From positions 456,096 to 520,095 of the forward strand of contig FN647768.1 in NCBI GenBank assembly GCA_000310025.1: a stretch of 64,000 nt of DNA. The letters are read 5' to 3'. Below are positions 1 to 10,500 of this stretch, piece by piece; within the stretch, counting starts at the first letter, position 1, and each line of letters begins with the position of its first letter. Source of the stretch: Ectocarpus siliculosus. Its lineage: Eukaryota; Sar; Phaeophyceae; Ectocarpales; Ectocarpaceae. Both the position numbers and the translations under genes were made by a program. The notes beneath the pieces are model-generated. The model did no database searches. It worked only from the letters and a program-made list of their open reading frames with translations, and was not told the origin of the DNA.

Positions 1-1
1 G

Positions 2-379
2 GTCGAACCCAATAAACCTTTACGCCCTGAACACTCGGGGCAACCTGCCCTTGTGTGTCCCACTATCCACGAAATTGCGCCCCCGGGTGAGGACTCTTCG
101 GCCAATGATTCCTCGCCCGAGGACACGCGTGGCCCGCTGGACGTGCCAGCCACTACGCCCGCGGACCACTCGAAACAGGTGCTGCATATTGCCTCGACTG
201 CTTTTCGCGAAGCCGCCGCTTCCCCACCGCCGCTATTGGCGGAACACGGCCCAGATTTGGTGAGCGGTGATGTTTTAATTGATTGCGATACCTCTACAAC
301 GCGAGTCCGCGTGCATAGTGGTACCGGAGCCGTGTGTACAGCGCCTGGTGTAGCCCTTTTGGACTCGGGCTCACCTTAA
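2..379 (+). pseudogene. Ty3/gypsy element A: end of gag-side linker and start of protease
   Basis: This frame is open from the first bases of the window, so the element continues upstream of it. The translated stretch is low-complexity and Pro/Ser-rich, then becomes the start of a retroviral-type aspartic protease ending LLDSGSP, where the active-site triplet is Asp-Ser-Gly. It matches the segment just before the protease of the complete related element at 6714-19630, which reads LLDTGSPQSFIS. In this copy the codon after Pro is TAA (377-379) where the relative has CAA (Gln). The frame continues unchanged after the stop, so this is a single C-to-T nonsense change inside the protease. Confidence 0.8.
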
Positions 380-2989
380 TCTTTCATTAGTGATGCTTTC
401 CTTGAAGCCATGGAGGCGTCAGGAGCTGCATCCGTCCGCAGTCGTCGTTCGGTGCCCGTTCGGCAGTGGGGTGGTTTTGGCTCTGGCAATGCCCTTGAAA
501 CCACCTCATCCGTGCGGCTGTCCGTTCAATTTTTTTATGGTGATAGTGCCACCGCTTCGTTAGCGGTGTGGGTGTATGTTATCCCAGCTGCCGCCATGGG
601 TCACGCCCTCCTTCTTGGACGTGATAGTTGGATGCGTTTTAACTCTCGTTTGTCCCCTACTTTGCCCACGCGGTCGGCAAGTGGACGCATTATGGAGAAA
701 CTTTCTCTGTCATCGGATTTTGCGGCAGGAGCTTCCGCGTATGTTGCTGGACCCTCCGCCCCCGGGCCATCTTACTTCCTGCGGTACGCCGGCAGGAAGG
801 GTGTTTCCCTTTCCGATAAACCCCCTTTGACGAGGGTGAACCTCGTTCGCAACTCTGGCACCCCCGCTCTCACCGGCAACTATCTTGTCACATTTTTACC
901 GAAACACGGCGCCCTCTCGGCGTCGGACGCGTTTGTTTCGGACGGGCCTCAACACATCCCATTGACAGGGTGCGCCGAGCTGGAGCCAGGTGAGGTGCTT
1001 GGAGTGGCGACTGCCCCACTTGTGCAGATTCCGCTTGCGTCGATTGATCCTACACCGCAGATGGCCGAGGGTGTTGGGTTGAGTGACCCTCCGCCGCCAG
1101 CCCGTTCTGCGGATGGGCCGCCGTCTCGCGTGAATTCTTTGCATTCAAACATCCCGGTTGCGGATCCGGAGATCTCGGATTCCCCCGCGGCCTCACTGCC
1201 GCCGAAACCGCCGCCACCGGATCTGTTGGAACGCCTCTCAGAAGCGCAGCGAGGGAGTTTTCGCGAGTTGTGGCAACGTTTGTCTGCACATTTGCACGAT
1301 GTGACTTTTGATTTACATGACTCGGGTTGGACCCCGGAAGCCATCGACAGCCTGGCGGATGTGCTGTGTGACTTTTCGGATGTGTTTTCGCGGTCACCGT
1401 CCGATTTCGGTTGCTGTTCCGTGAAACCGTTTCGCTTGGAAGTGCCCCCGGGCACGAAACCGTTGGCCTCGCGTCCCTATAGGCTCAACCATCTGGTGGA
1501 GAAAAAGGTTGATGCAATTCTCGATCAATACCTTGCTGCCGGTCTAATTCAGCACTCGCAATCGCCGTGGGCGAGCCCTCTGGTTGTCATGCCTAAAAAG
1601 GACGGCAATCTGCGTTTGACCGTGAACTACACAAAGCTTAACAAATTGTGCAGCCTTGGCCAACAACCGCAGCCGCGAGTTGACCACATCATCGATTCCC
1701 CGCACAAGGGCAAGGTGTGTTCCATTTTCGATCTTAACTCCGCTTTCCACCAAATCACCGTCGAAGAGGACACGGTTCAGCTTACGGCGTTTTGTACGCC
1801 CACGCAACTTTTCGAGTGGCTCCGTATGCCGCAGGGAAGCTCCGTGGCACCGTCGTGGTTCACCATGGTCATCAACGAAGTGGTTAAAGGTCTGGACCAT
1901 GTGCTTGCATACCTGGACGATGTGATTGTGTTTGACGCCGACCCCACCCATCATGTCGCCAACATACGGTTGTTTTTGGAGCGTTTGCGCAAGTACAACC
2001 TCAAGCTTTCTCCTTTCAAGAGTCGCGTCGGCGCTAAGGAGGCTGTTTACTTAGGCCGCACAATCTCCCCTGCGGGTGTTAGTCCTCGTGCCGATAAGGT
2101 CGAAGCCCTCACAAAAATGCCGCTGCCTAACAACGTCAAAAAGCTGCGTTCCTTGCTAGGTGGGCTTTCGTATTACCGCAAATTCATCAAGGGTTTGGCC
2201 ATGCGCGTGAAACCACTCACTGACCTTTTGCGTAAGGACGCGAAGTTTTGTTTTACGCCGGCTATGGCGGATACCGTCAAAGAACTCTTGGCGAAACTGT
2301 CAGAACCTCCGGTTTTGGCTTTCCCGGATTGGGACGTTGTCGCAGATGGCAGCCGCCCTCTCCGGCTTTGCTGTGATGCCTGTATCGATGGTTTTGGTGC
2401 GACCCTTGAACAGGAACAGGCCGATGGTTCCATCCGTCCCATTCTGTTCGTTAGCCGCACTACGCTCGAATCGGAGCGCAACTGGACAGTGCTCGACTTG
2501 GAAGCTGGAAGTATCGTGTGGGCAATTAAACGCTTGCGCGGTTATTTTTGGTCCACGCACTTTCTGATTTATTCGGATCACAAGGCTTTGGAGAGCATCG
2601 TCAAGGTGGGTGAACACAACGCCCGCGTCCAACGTTGGCTCGAGTTCCTTTCCTCGTTCAATTACACCCTTGTCTACCGCAAAGGCACTGCCAACGCCAA
2701 TGCGGATTTTCTTTCGCGGTTGCCCTTGCCGGCAACCGACGCGGATAGACACGGTGACACCAGTATCGCAGTCGATGACGCCGCGGGCGTGTATCTCATT
2801 CGTGCGTGCGGACGGAGTTATCACTCTACTTCGACGCCGAGCATCGGCTTGGGTGGGCTTGACATTGACGATCAACGAGACGCGTTGGCACACGCGCCTC
2901 TGACGGAGGATGACTTTGGGGACTTCCGCCGTTTTGGGCCACAAATGGTCCTGCCGGCTCTGTCGCCGTCCTCCGTAGTTGATTCGTAG
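380..2989 (+). pseudogene. Ty3/gypsy element A: protease remainder, reverse transcriptase, RNase H
   Basis: This is the core pol region of an LTR retrotransposon. After the protease remainder (HALLLGRDSWMRF) and a Pro-rich linker comes the reverse transcriptase, with MPKKDGNLRLTVNY near 1590, the catalytic box YLDD near 1910-1925, and the LGGLSYYRKF thumb motif near 2160. RNase H follows, with LCCDACIDGFG near 2365, the acidic LDLEAGSIVW near 2495, and YSDHKALE near 2575; it ends at a conserved NADFLSRLP motif. The frame stops at TAG (2987-2989) but stays open afterwards to about 3220, so this is probably another nonsense change, since pol normally continues into integrase. The upstream TAA at 377-379 also prevents a full product. 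Domain content and order are those of Ty3/gypsy. Confidence 0.9.
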
Positions 2990-3021
2990 AAATTTTCGCC
3001 GCCTGGTGTTTTCGCTGTCGT

Positions 3022-4626
3022 TTGCGATGCAGCCCCCGAGAGTTCTGTGCCCGATGGACCTCCTCCGGTTTCCGTTTCTGCGGAGCCAGACGTCGCTCCC
3101 TCGTCCACCGTCGGAACCTCCTCAGCTGCCCTGTCGCTTTCGCGTGGCCCTCTGATTTCTTCTCGTACCCGGGCGAGAACGAATTCGGCCTCGGGCATGG
3201 CTCACAGCCGTCCCAATTAATTCCGAAACAACCACGGGCCGTTGTGGTGCCCAGACCGCCGCGACCTCCTCGAACGCCGGCCCGGTCGAGCCGTGCCGCG
3301 CGGTCTACGAGAACCGTGGGTAGCCCTACTTCTGGCCCTCTGCCTTCTTCGGCGCCGGCTGAATTGCGGCCGCCGCCGCCCGCGCCTGCTGCCGCCACCC
3401 CGGCGCCACCGCCGCCCGCGGCGCCCATGCCGCCAGTGTTGTCGCCCGCGGGTACTAGCCCTGCGACTTCCGTGGTGCCGCCCACGGCCGCGGAGGAAGC
3501 CCACCTCCGCGACTGTGTGCATACATTCTCGCATGCCGACTGGGCCCGAGAACAGCTGTCAGAAAGTGAGTGTGTAGCGGCTATACATTTTTTGTCTTTG
3601 GGATCCCCGGCGGTTTTGCCGGATACATTCTGGGATTGCTTACCCTGTGCGCGACGGCCGGCGTTGTCTGATGTTGTCGCCCTCGCATCTAAAACATGCC
3701 TACATACAGACGATGGTACGCGATTGTTGGTGCGAAATTCTGCCCCACTGCCTCTCGGTAGTTCGGGCGGGCGTATCACTCGCCTCCCACCTTCGAAGAC
3801 TCCGCGCATATACGTGCCTATGCTATTGCGACCGTGGGTCCTACAAGCATGTCACGCCACCGCGTCTTTTCACCTGGGCACCGCTCGGACTTTACGTATG
3901 TTGGAGCGATTTTTCTGGTGGATTGGGATGGATTTGTCCGTTCGTTGGTGGCTTCGGCATTGTTTAATTTGCCAAGCGCGCAAGACTTCCCGGCAAACGT
4001 ATCGTTCGCCTACGCTCACTCTGCCCCTCCCGAATGGGCCGGGTATTGTAGTGAGCGTCGATTTTTTTGGGCCATTGCCGGTCACGTCCCGTGGGAATGC
4101 ATATATACTTTTGTTTACGGACCGTTTCAGTCGACGGGAGGATATGTATGCCACTACCAAGGCGGAATTTACCGCTAAGGGAACCGCTAACATATTCGTC
4201 AACCGCTACATGGCGTTGTGGGGTTGTCCGGTGACTCTTCGTTCGGATAACGGTATGCAATTTTGTTCCAAGTTGTCCATGGCTATTTACGGGCTGATGA
4301 AGATCAAGAAAGTCACCACCAGTTCGTACCACCCCCAAACTAACGGTGGGGCCGAGCGTGTTAACCACACCATGGCTCAAATGCTTGCTGGTGGCCCGGC
4401 CAAAGCGGAGGATTCCCCGGATGGAAAACCTGTGGAGCGCAAACTTCTCTACCTGGACCTGCCGTCAGACATGCTGGGACCAGAATCCCGCAACCGTGTC
4501 TCCATCTTGCGGTGCAAATCCTGTACCAACCCATACGACCAAATTACCTGCCTAAGTATATGCCGGCCAATCTGTCGAAATATGTTTTGCAATCGTATAG
4601 TAACAAGTCTCCCCCGTATAATTTGA
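3022..4626 (+). pseudogene. Ty3/gypsy element A: linker and integrase, internally deleted
   Basis: A Pro/Ala-rich linker leads into an HHCC zinc-binding module near 3850-3985 (HATASFHLG and CLICQARK) and the integrase core. Core residues visible are Asp in VSVDFFGPLP near 4055, Asp in LRSDNGMQF near 4235 and Glu in GGAERVNHT near 4350, so the DDE triad is present. This frame differs from the RNase H frame, so at least one indel lies between about 2990 and 3220. Just after MAQMLAGG (near 4390) the sequence jumps to a segment that the intact relative has roughly 150 residues later (KLLYLDLPSD), so a block of about 450 bp of the integrase C-terminal region is missing. Another frameshift near 4540 separates the chromodomain-like tail. 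Confidence 0.85.
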
Positions 4627-5174
4627 CTGCTGATGATATTTTAGCGGAGTCTAGTCGTCTGGATGTTGAGAATATTTCAGGACACCAAATTGTACGTGGA
4701 CGCGGTGGTGTGGTAGCTGTTTTGTACCTGACTCATTGGATTGGTTTGTTGACACCGTCGTGGGAAAGGGAGTCTGATTTGCAGGAATACAGAAAACACA
4801 TTCTGCTTTACTGGTCTGGTAACGCTAGTCAGCGCGTACAAGGAAACCGAACTTATCGCAATGCTCGGATAGCTTCGGCCGACCGAGAACTTGCTCAGAA
4901 TCAGGCCGAACGTTTCATTGCTCCTGGGTACGAGTTGGTTTCGCGTGACATTTGGTTGGCTCGCTTCTCTGTTTCTGTTTTGCCTGTCGGAGCCCACATT
5001 TGGTACAAAGCTTTGGATGGACTTTGGTGGCTTGGGCAGATTAGTAGTTTCGTGACAGGCCAGTACATTGTTCGATTTTCGGACACCCCCGGCCCTCGAA
5101 AGCTTTCTCTCCCACGGTTTTGGATGCTCCTTGTGGTTCTTGGTGCTTACAAAAACACCGTACTCGTGGTTTGA
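4512..5174 (+). pseudogene. Ty3/gypsy element A: chromodomain-like integrase tail
   Basis: This is the C-terminal extension of the integrase, in a new frame after an indel near 4540. The segment ISGHQIVRGRGG...YLTHWIGLLTPSWERE has the hydrophobic and aromatic pattern of a chromodomain, a module that in chromoviruses directs insertion to particular chromatin marks. It is followed by a region with a second small folded pattern (WYKALDGLWWLG). The intact relative has the same tail with the same motifs (HWKGLLRPSWERE). The frame ends at TGA at 5174. I see no copy of an LTR downstream that can be matched, because the 5' end of this element lies outside the window. Confidence 0.7.
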
Positions 5175-6549
5175 CCAACCCCTCCACGGATGATGGCGTT
5201 ACGTCGCGAACACCAGGCGTTGTGGCACAGCTGGCTGTTGCCCCATCTGGATCTGTGCTTTGATATAACGCCGCCTACGGGCCGCTACATGTTTTTTTAC
5301 GTTTTGTTCTACATCGTATGCAGTGGTACGCTAGCGCGTGTTTGGGTGGTGTGAGCTTCTTCCATTGTTGCAATAGTCACCCCGACCTTTGCGTGCCCAA
5401 CGCGACCGAACCCCATTTTGATTCAGATTGGTTCCGTCGTTGGCGATGTGATTCTCAGTAATCATCACTGCGTGGTGTGGGGATGGTTTGGAGTATTTGT
5501 CGGGGATGAACTATTTCCTCCGACCCTAGTTGCTTTTATTTTATCTTATTTTGTCTGATTTGGAAAGTCGCATCTTCGATCTTTACTTGAGGTTGAGTAT
5601 TGGATTGAAGATAAAGTATCTGCATCTACGACTTCCCAGGGTGGGCTCATGTAATGGAGCAACTAGTGTATTTGCATTGTACGAGCGTTTCATGAACGTT
5701 GTATGAGCGCTTATTGGATATTTTGAATTTTCTTTGGATATGGATATTTGGCGACGTTGAGGGGTATTGAAGTAGCTTGAAGGAAGATCAAAATCCCAGC
5801 CCCGCTCCCTCACTCTCCGAGTGGGCGCTGAGCGGACCTGGTCTAAGAAGGCTAAACAAGAGATCAAACAACAACTGTGAGTACCCGAAGCCAGGAGCAA
5901 CGAGCTTGCTCCCTTCCCTCTTTTATTTCTCTGTTCCTCCATAACAAAATCCAGAAAACCGTGGAAAATGTTATGAGCTCGCGCCGACCTGCCACGAACC
6001 CTTTGATACGAAGCTATCTATGCGTACGTATTTATTTCCTGCTGCCATTTCTCTGCTGGTAGCTTTTCCCATGTTCTTGCATCACCCCTTGCCGCCGTGC
6101 TCTCTTTACCCCACTCCGGATTACGCCTTGTAAATCTAAAACGTTGTGGCAAATGCACGATACCCACACTAAAACCAAGTATTACATCCTAAAACCCTTT
6201 CCCACAATCTACCGTTACACTTTACCTAGCAAATATCAATTCAAGGAAGTGGTGGAGGAAGAAATCATGGATCTAGTGAAAAATTAATGAATGTACTGAA
6301 CGAAGATTTAAATAGTGAAACTTTTGCTTTTCAATTGGAAAAGACTAGAGACATCGATCATGCTGAAGGACAAAATCTACATTTTCAAGGAGCAGTTAAG
6401 ATGATGAAGGAAGTCAGGCCGAGTACGCTGGTGTTACTGGCGAACAAGCGCTTACAGACAAGAAGCTTATTATTCCATGGGGGTTCGCTGGGTTTTCGGC
6501 CTCTTTGCGGCGGTTTCTGGCAATCCGAGACTGTTTCAATCCGGTTTAA
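5175..6549. other. No gene recognised; possible 3' untranslated part and LTR of element A
   Basis: About 1.4 kb without a convincing coding region. The first part could be the 3' untranslated region and LTR of element A, but there is no second LTR copy in the window to prove it. The short open frames here (for example 6287-6565) have no recognisable motif. A palindromic-looking motif near 6535-6560 resembles the phrase that starts each large block of the minisatellite at 19.7-20.4 kb. Confidence 0.4.
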
Positions 6550-6713
6550 ATCCGATTTGAAATGACCACACACCCTGTCCAACTTACTCAGCGCCACTCC
6601 CTCTCCCCTTTTCTATTCACCCAGTGCCTCACCCTCTCCCCTCTATTTTACTTACATAGTGCCCTACCCATTCTCCTCTTTGCGAGTAACACGTACACAG
6701 CGCCACGCCCTCC
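6550..6713. repeat. Left part of the C-rich minisatellite split by element B
   Basis: Pyrimidine-rich units of the form CAGCGCCAC...CCCTCTCC...TTCTTAC are seen here and again from 19631. The final stretch before 6714 joins perfectly, after removing the element and one target-site copy, to the sequence after 19634. The joined sequence matches an uninterrupted unit near 20008-20045. This shows that the retrotransposon landed inside an existing array. Confidence 0.75.
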
Positions 6714-6981
6714 TGTAGTGGTATGCACGCGTGATGAAGTCTGGTTGACCCGTGAAGAAGAACTCACTTGTTGTTACTCTTGTAGAACAGCAGCAGCAGT
6801 AGCTGTTGCCTTGGGTATCGGCAGGAATGACACCAAGGGGCACAGGATCCTCTGCACAAGCAGGGGCTACTAGATCCTGTCCCCTGCTTTTTATCCTTCC
6901 GCGGAGAGTTACATCTCTCCGCGCCTTCTAGAAGGAACCAAGCTCTTCTATGTTCCGTCTACACATCTGAATCCTATAACA
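6714..6981 (-). repeat. 3' LTR of element B
   Basis: 268 bp, identical by eye to the copy at 19363-19630. On the minus strand it starts TGTTATAGG and ends CCACTACA. A GC-rich inverted repeat (TCCGCGGAGAG near 6900, CTCTCCGCG near 6913) may form a hairpin in the transcript. The purine-rich AGGGTGGGCTAG just inside the element (6982-6993, minus strand) is the likely polypurine tract. Confidence 0.92.
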
Positions 6982-7533
6982 CTAGCCCACCCTGGAGGTT
7001 CTCATACGCAGATACTATAAAACCTCGGAGTCTTGACAAGCAATTGCCGAGTCTCTAAATGAAAGTATCGAGGATGTGGAGCTCCACAACAGCACAATGC
7101 ACCCTCCCACACCTCTCACTCGATGAGTCGCAAGACCATCGTTTGACTTCTAAAACGACAAAAAGACACAGACAGGAAGGAACTGACGGGGCTAAGAAAA
7201 GCCTACGACGACCGGAAGAAGGTCGGAACCAAAGAAAGGAAAACACAAAGAAGGAAGAAAAACAGAAAAGAAAAACAAAGGTCGTCAAAACGACAAAAAA
7301 GAAAGGATCACTGTAGGAACCACAACAAGACCGGTATCGTAAGAAAACGATCAGATACGCCATTCACGCAGTCGCCACGGCAGTGTAGAAGGGGCAACAA
7401 TGGGCGCGAAACACCTACACCAAACGCTAAAGGCACAAAATAAAGCGAGGAGAAAGCGAAAACCAACCAAGGCTAAAAAGCAACCCAAACAACGCTGAAA
7501 ACAACAGAAAGCCAAGACAACTAGCACGTCGTC
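6982..7533 (-). other. 3' untranslated region of element B
   Basis: This lies between the pol stop and the 3' LTR. It holds no motif-bearing open frame; the small frames here are lysine-rich on one strand and phenylalanine-rich on the other because the DNA is strongly purine-biased on the plus strand. Confidence 0.6.
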
Positions 7534-10500
7534 TTAATGGGGGCGCGCCACGTTATCAGGCAACGAATCAGCCCCGGGGTCACCACGCGACATGTCGACG
7601 TTGCGAAGGATCCCCTTAAAAAGGGCACTACCGCTGTGAACTTGAAGGCACCAGGATCCGGAGACGGCGGTTTCAGCGGTGGAGTAGCGAACATCAGGAA
7701 GAGCGAGCTTGACAGGGCCAGGATCGTCCAAGAAGCGGACGACGTAGAAGTCGGACGGTAGAGGCGGTCCAGTAATCTTGCCCAACCACCAGAATCCATC
7801 GCGAGCTTTGTACCAGAAGAAGGCGCCGGCAGGTAGCGGAGTATTGGCGAAGCGACGGTCCCAAGTTGAACGAGAGACGAGCGAATAACCCGAAGGCAAA
7901 GCTCGCTCCCCTTTAGCGCGCGCCATCTCGCGGGTGGCCGCACCAATACGCATCGCCGGATAGCGACGATTCGTTTGGCGATGTTGATCAGGCGAACCCG
8001 TCCAGTACCGGAGAATGTGGGGCTTGGAATGCTGGAGGTCCATCTCACGTTCCCAAGAAGGACGAAGAAGACCTTTCCAATGCGTTTGGTATAAAACAGC
8101 GATGGTGCCACCACGGCCACGAACAGACTGATGGCCACTAATGCGGTCAACCTCGAGACGTTCGACCGGAGTCGACACGTCGTCTTCCGTAACATGGTAG
8201 GGAGGAGATTTATTCACATAGGAGTTTAGCACATACGGTGTAAGGCCGGCAGGCAGGAACCGAGGCAAGTCTTCAGTGTCATGCGGATTAGCGCAAGGCT
8301 TGCAACGCGCAACTGACACACGGTTTTTCGAGTCCGGACCCGGCAGATCCGATGGAAGGTCCAAATACAGTAATTTGGAAGCCAGAGGACAACCGTCGGG
8401 AGCGTCAGGACACGGACCCACGGCCAAGATCTTGAACGGACCAGTCCACAGGAAAGACAACTTAGCCTTGAGGACCTTGTCATCCGTGCCTGAACGAACA
8501 CCTTGGCGAATGGTAGATTCGGTGTTGTACACCCAAACCCATCCACCGACGGTGTATGAGGGGACCTTGCGCAAAGCATCCGATAGGGCGGAGTTACGCC
8601 GCTCAATCCTCGAAACGGACAGGTTGTGCTGTTCGCGAACTAAATCGTAAGAACGACGTTGGCGATCAGCAGCCAGATCGCAATACTCAAGTTGATCGCC
8701 ATGCAAGCTTTGGTGGCCTCGAGCATATGGATGCTCAAAAACCGTCATCGGCATGTGTGGCAGTCGGTTCATATGCACCTCGTTGGGCGCCAAACCAGTA
8801 GCGGCACTAACCGAATTGTTGTAGGCAAACTCAACGTGCGGCAAATGAATGTCCCAATCATCTTGCCTCTCATTGACGACCATAGCCAACATCTGAGCCA
8901 TAGTGTGATTGACGCGCTCCACACCCCCATTGCCGTTGGGATGGTAAGAGCTGGTAGCCACTTTGCGTATAGCCAGACGGGCGTATACAGCCTGCGACAG
9001 TTTGGAACAAAACTGAGAGCCATTATCAGACAAGAGACTCAAAGGGCAACCCCATAAAGGGATATACCGATTGACAAGTACGTCAGCGGTGCCTTCGGCG
9101 GTGAATTCTGCAGCCGTAACCGCGTACATGTCAGCACGGCGGCTGAAACGGTCAGTGAAAAGCAGAATATATGTGTTTCCGCGCGGTGTCAACGGGAGGG
9201 GACCGAAATAATCGACGCTCACCGATACACCAGGGCCCGAAGGCAGCGGAAGGCACAAAGTAGGCCATCGAGGCGTTTGACGAGATGACTTGCGAGCTTG
9301 GCATCGCAAACAATGCCGTACCCACCACTTTGTGCAAACACTCATGCCAACCCACCAATAAAAACGTTCCAGCATGCTAAGCGTGCGAGCGGCACCGAGG
9401 TGGCAGGATGCATCAGCGTGACAGGCCTGCATGATCCACGGACGCATGAGCATGGGAACATAAATCCTAATGGGTTCGTCGTTGAGAAGGCGAGCAGCAC
9501 GCCCGCCAGGACGTGTGGTCGTAGACGACGGGGGCGCTGTTTGCTTGCGAACAAGCAAGACCAAACCATCATCGTCAACATGTAACCGGCCTTTGTTAGA
9601 CAGGTCACGAATCTCCGACAGAGGGGGTCGACGAGCGGACGGAAGATGATCCAGGAAATCCGGAGGGAGAGCCGAAGGCCGACCCAGAAGGATGAAACGA
9701 ATAGCTGCATCACAAACAGGTTCGTTACGTTGCTCGCGAGCCCAATCAGCATGCGAGAAACGTTCGACAGACGCCCGGAAGGCTAAATCTGCCGAGGAAT
9801 GTAAAGCCGCCTCGATAGAAGAGGGGGCCGATTCCTGAGGCTCCGGCTGCAATCCACCCGAAGGCAGAGTAGCAGCGGAAACCGAAGACGAAGGCGTATA
9901 AGTGGTCGAAACCAAATGCGTCGAAAATTCCGAAGAATCGGGAGCAGCAGAAGACTGCTGGGCAGGAGCAACCGAAGTCGCAGGATGCGTCGAAGACGCA
10001 AGATCCCTTCCACGAGCCAGAGGCGTATGGAGGTCTGGGATCGAAGTGTCAGCACCAGGAGCCGAAACCAACCTGGTCAAAACGGGGGGCGTAGTCGATG
10101 TTGATTGCGCTGGCGGGGAACGTCGAAACGATCGGGGCGAAGCGGAAATCCGAGTAGGAGAAGGCGGATCCTCGGAGAAACCATAATCCACGGGCGGGAG
10201 GGGCGTGCCTGCCACAACCGCCGTGCGACGGCGAGTTCGCGTGGAAATCAGTTGAGTAGGGTCGAGAGTCCGTCGTGATGCTGCAGGCGGCGAGACGGCC
10301 GACGAAGACTCGGGCTCGAGAGCCAAAATGTCCTCCACCGAAGAATGTAAGGAGCCAGACCAATCGAGGGTCCTGTCACTCAGGCGTCGTAACGAAGGAG
10401 ACAACTCGCGGGAGTTGATGGACGGCCAGGGTGCGATGTTCCAGATGCCAGGCGGAGAAGAAAGGCCTGACGGCGAGAGACGTGGACCATGCCGACGGAA

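Noticed and set aside
7059-7316. Lysine-rich small protein
   Set aside because: Lies in the 3' untranslated region of element B; purine bias explains the composition.
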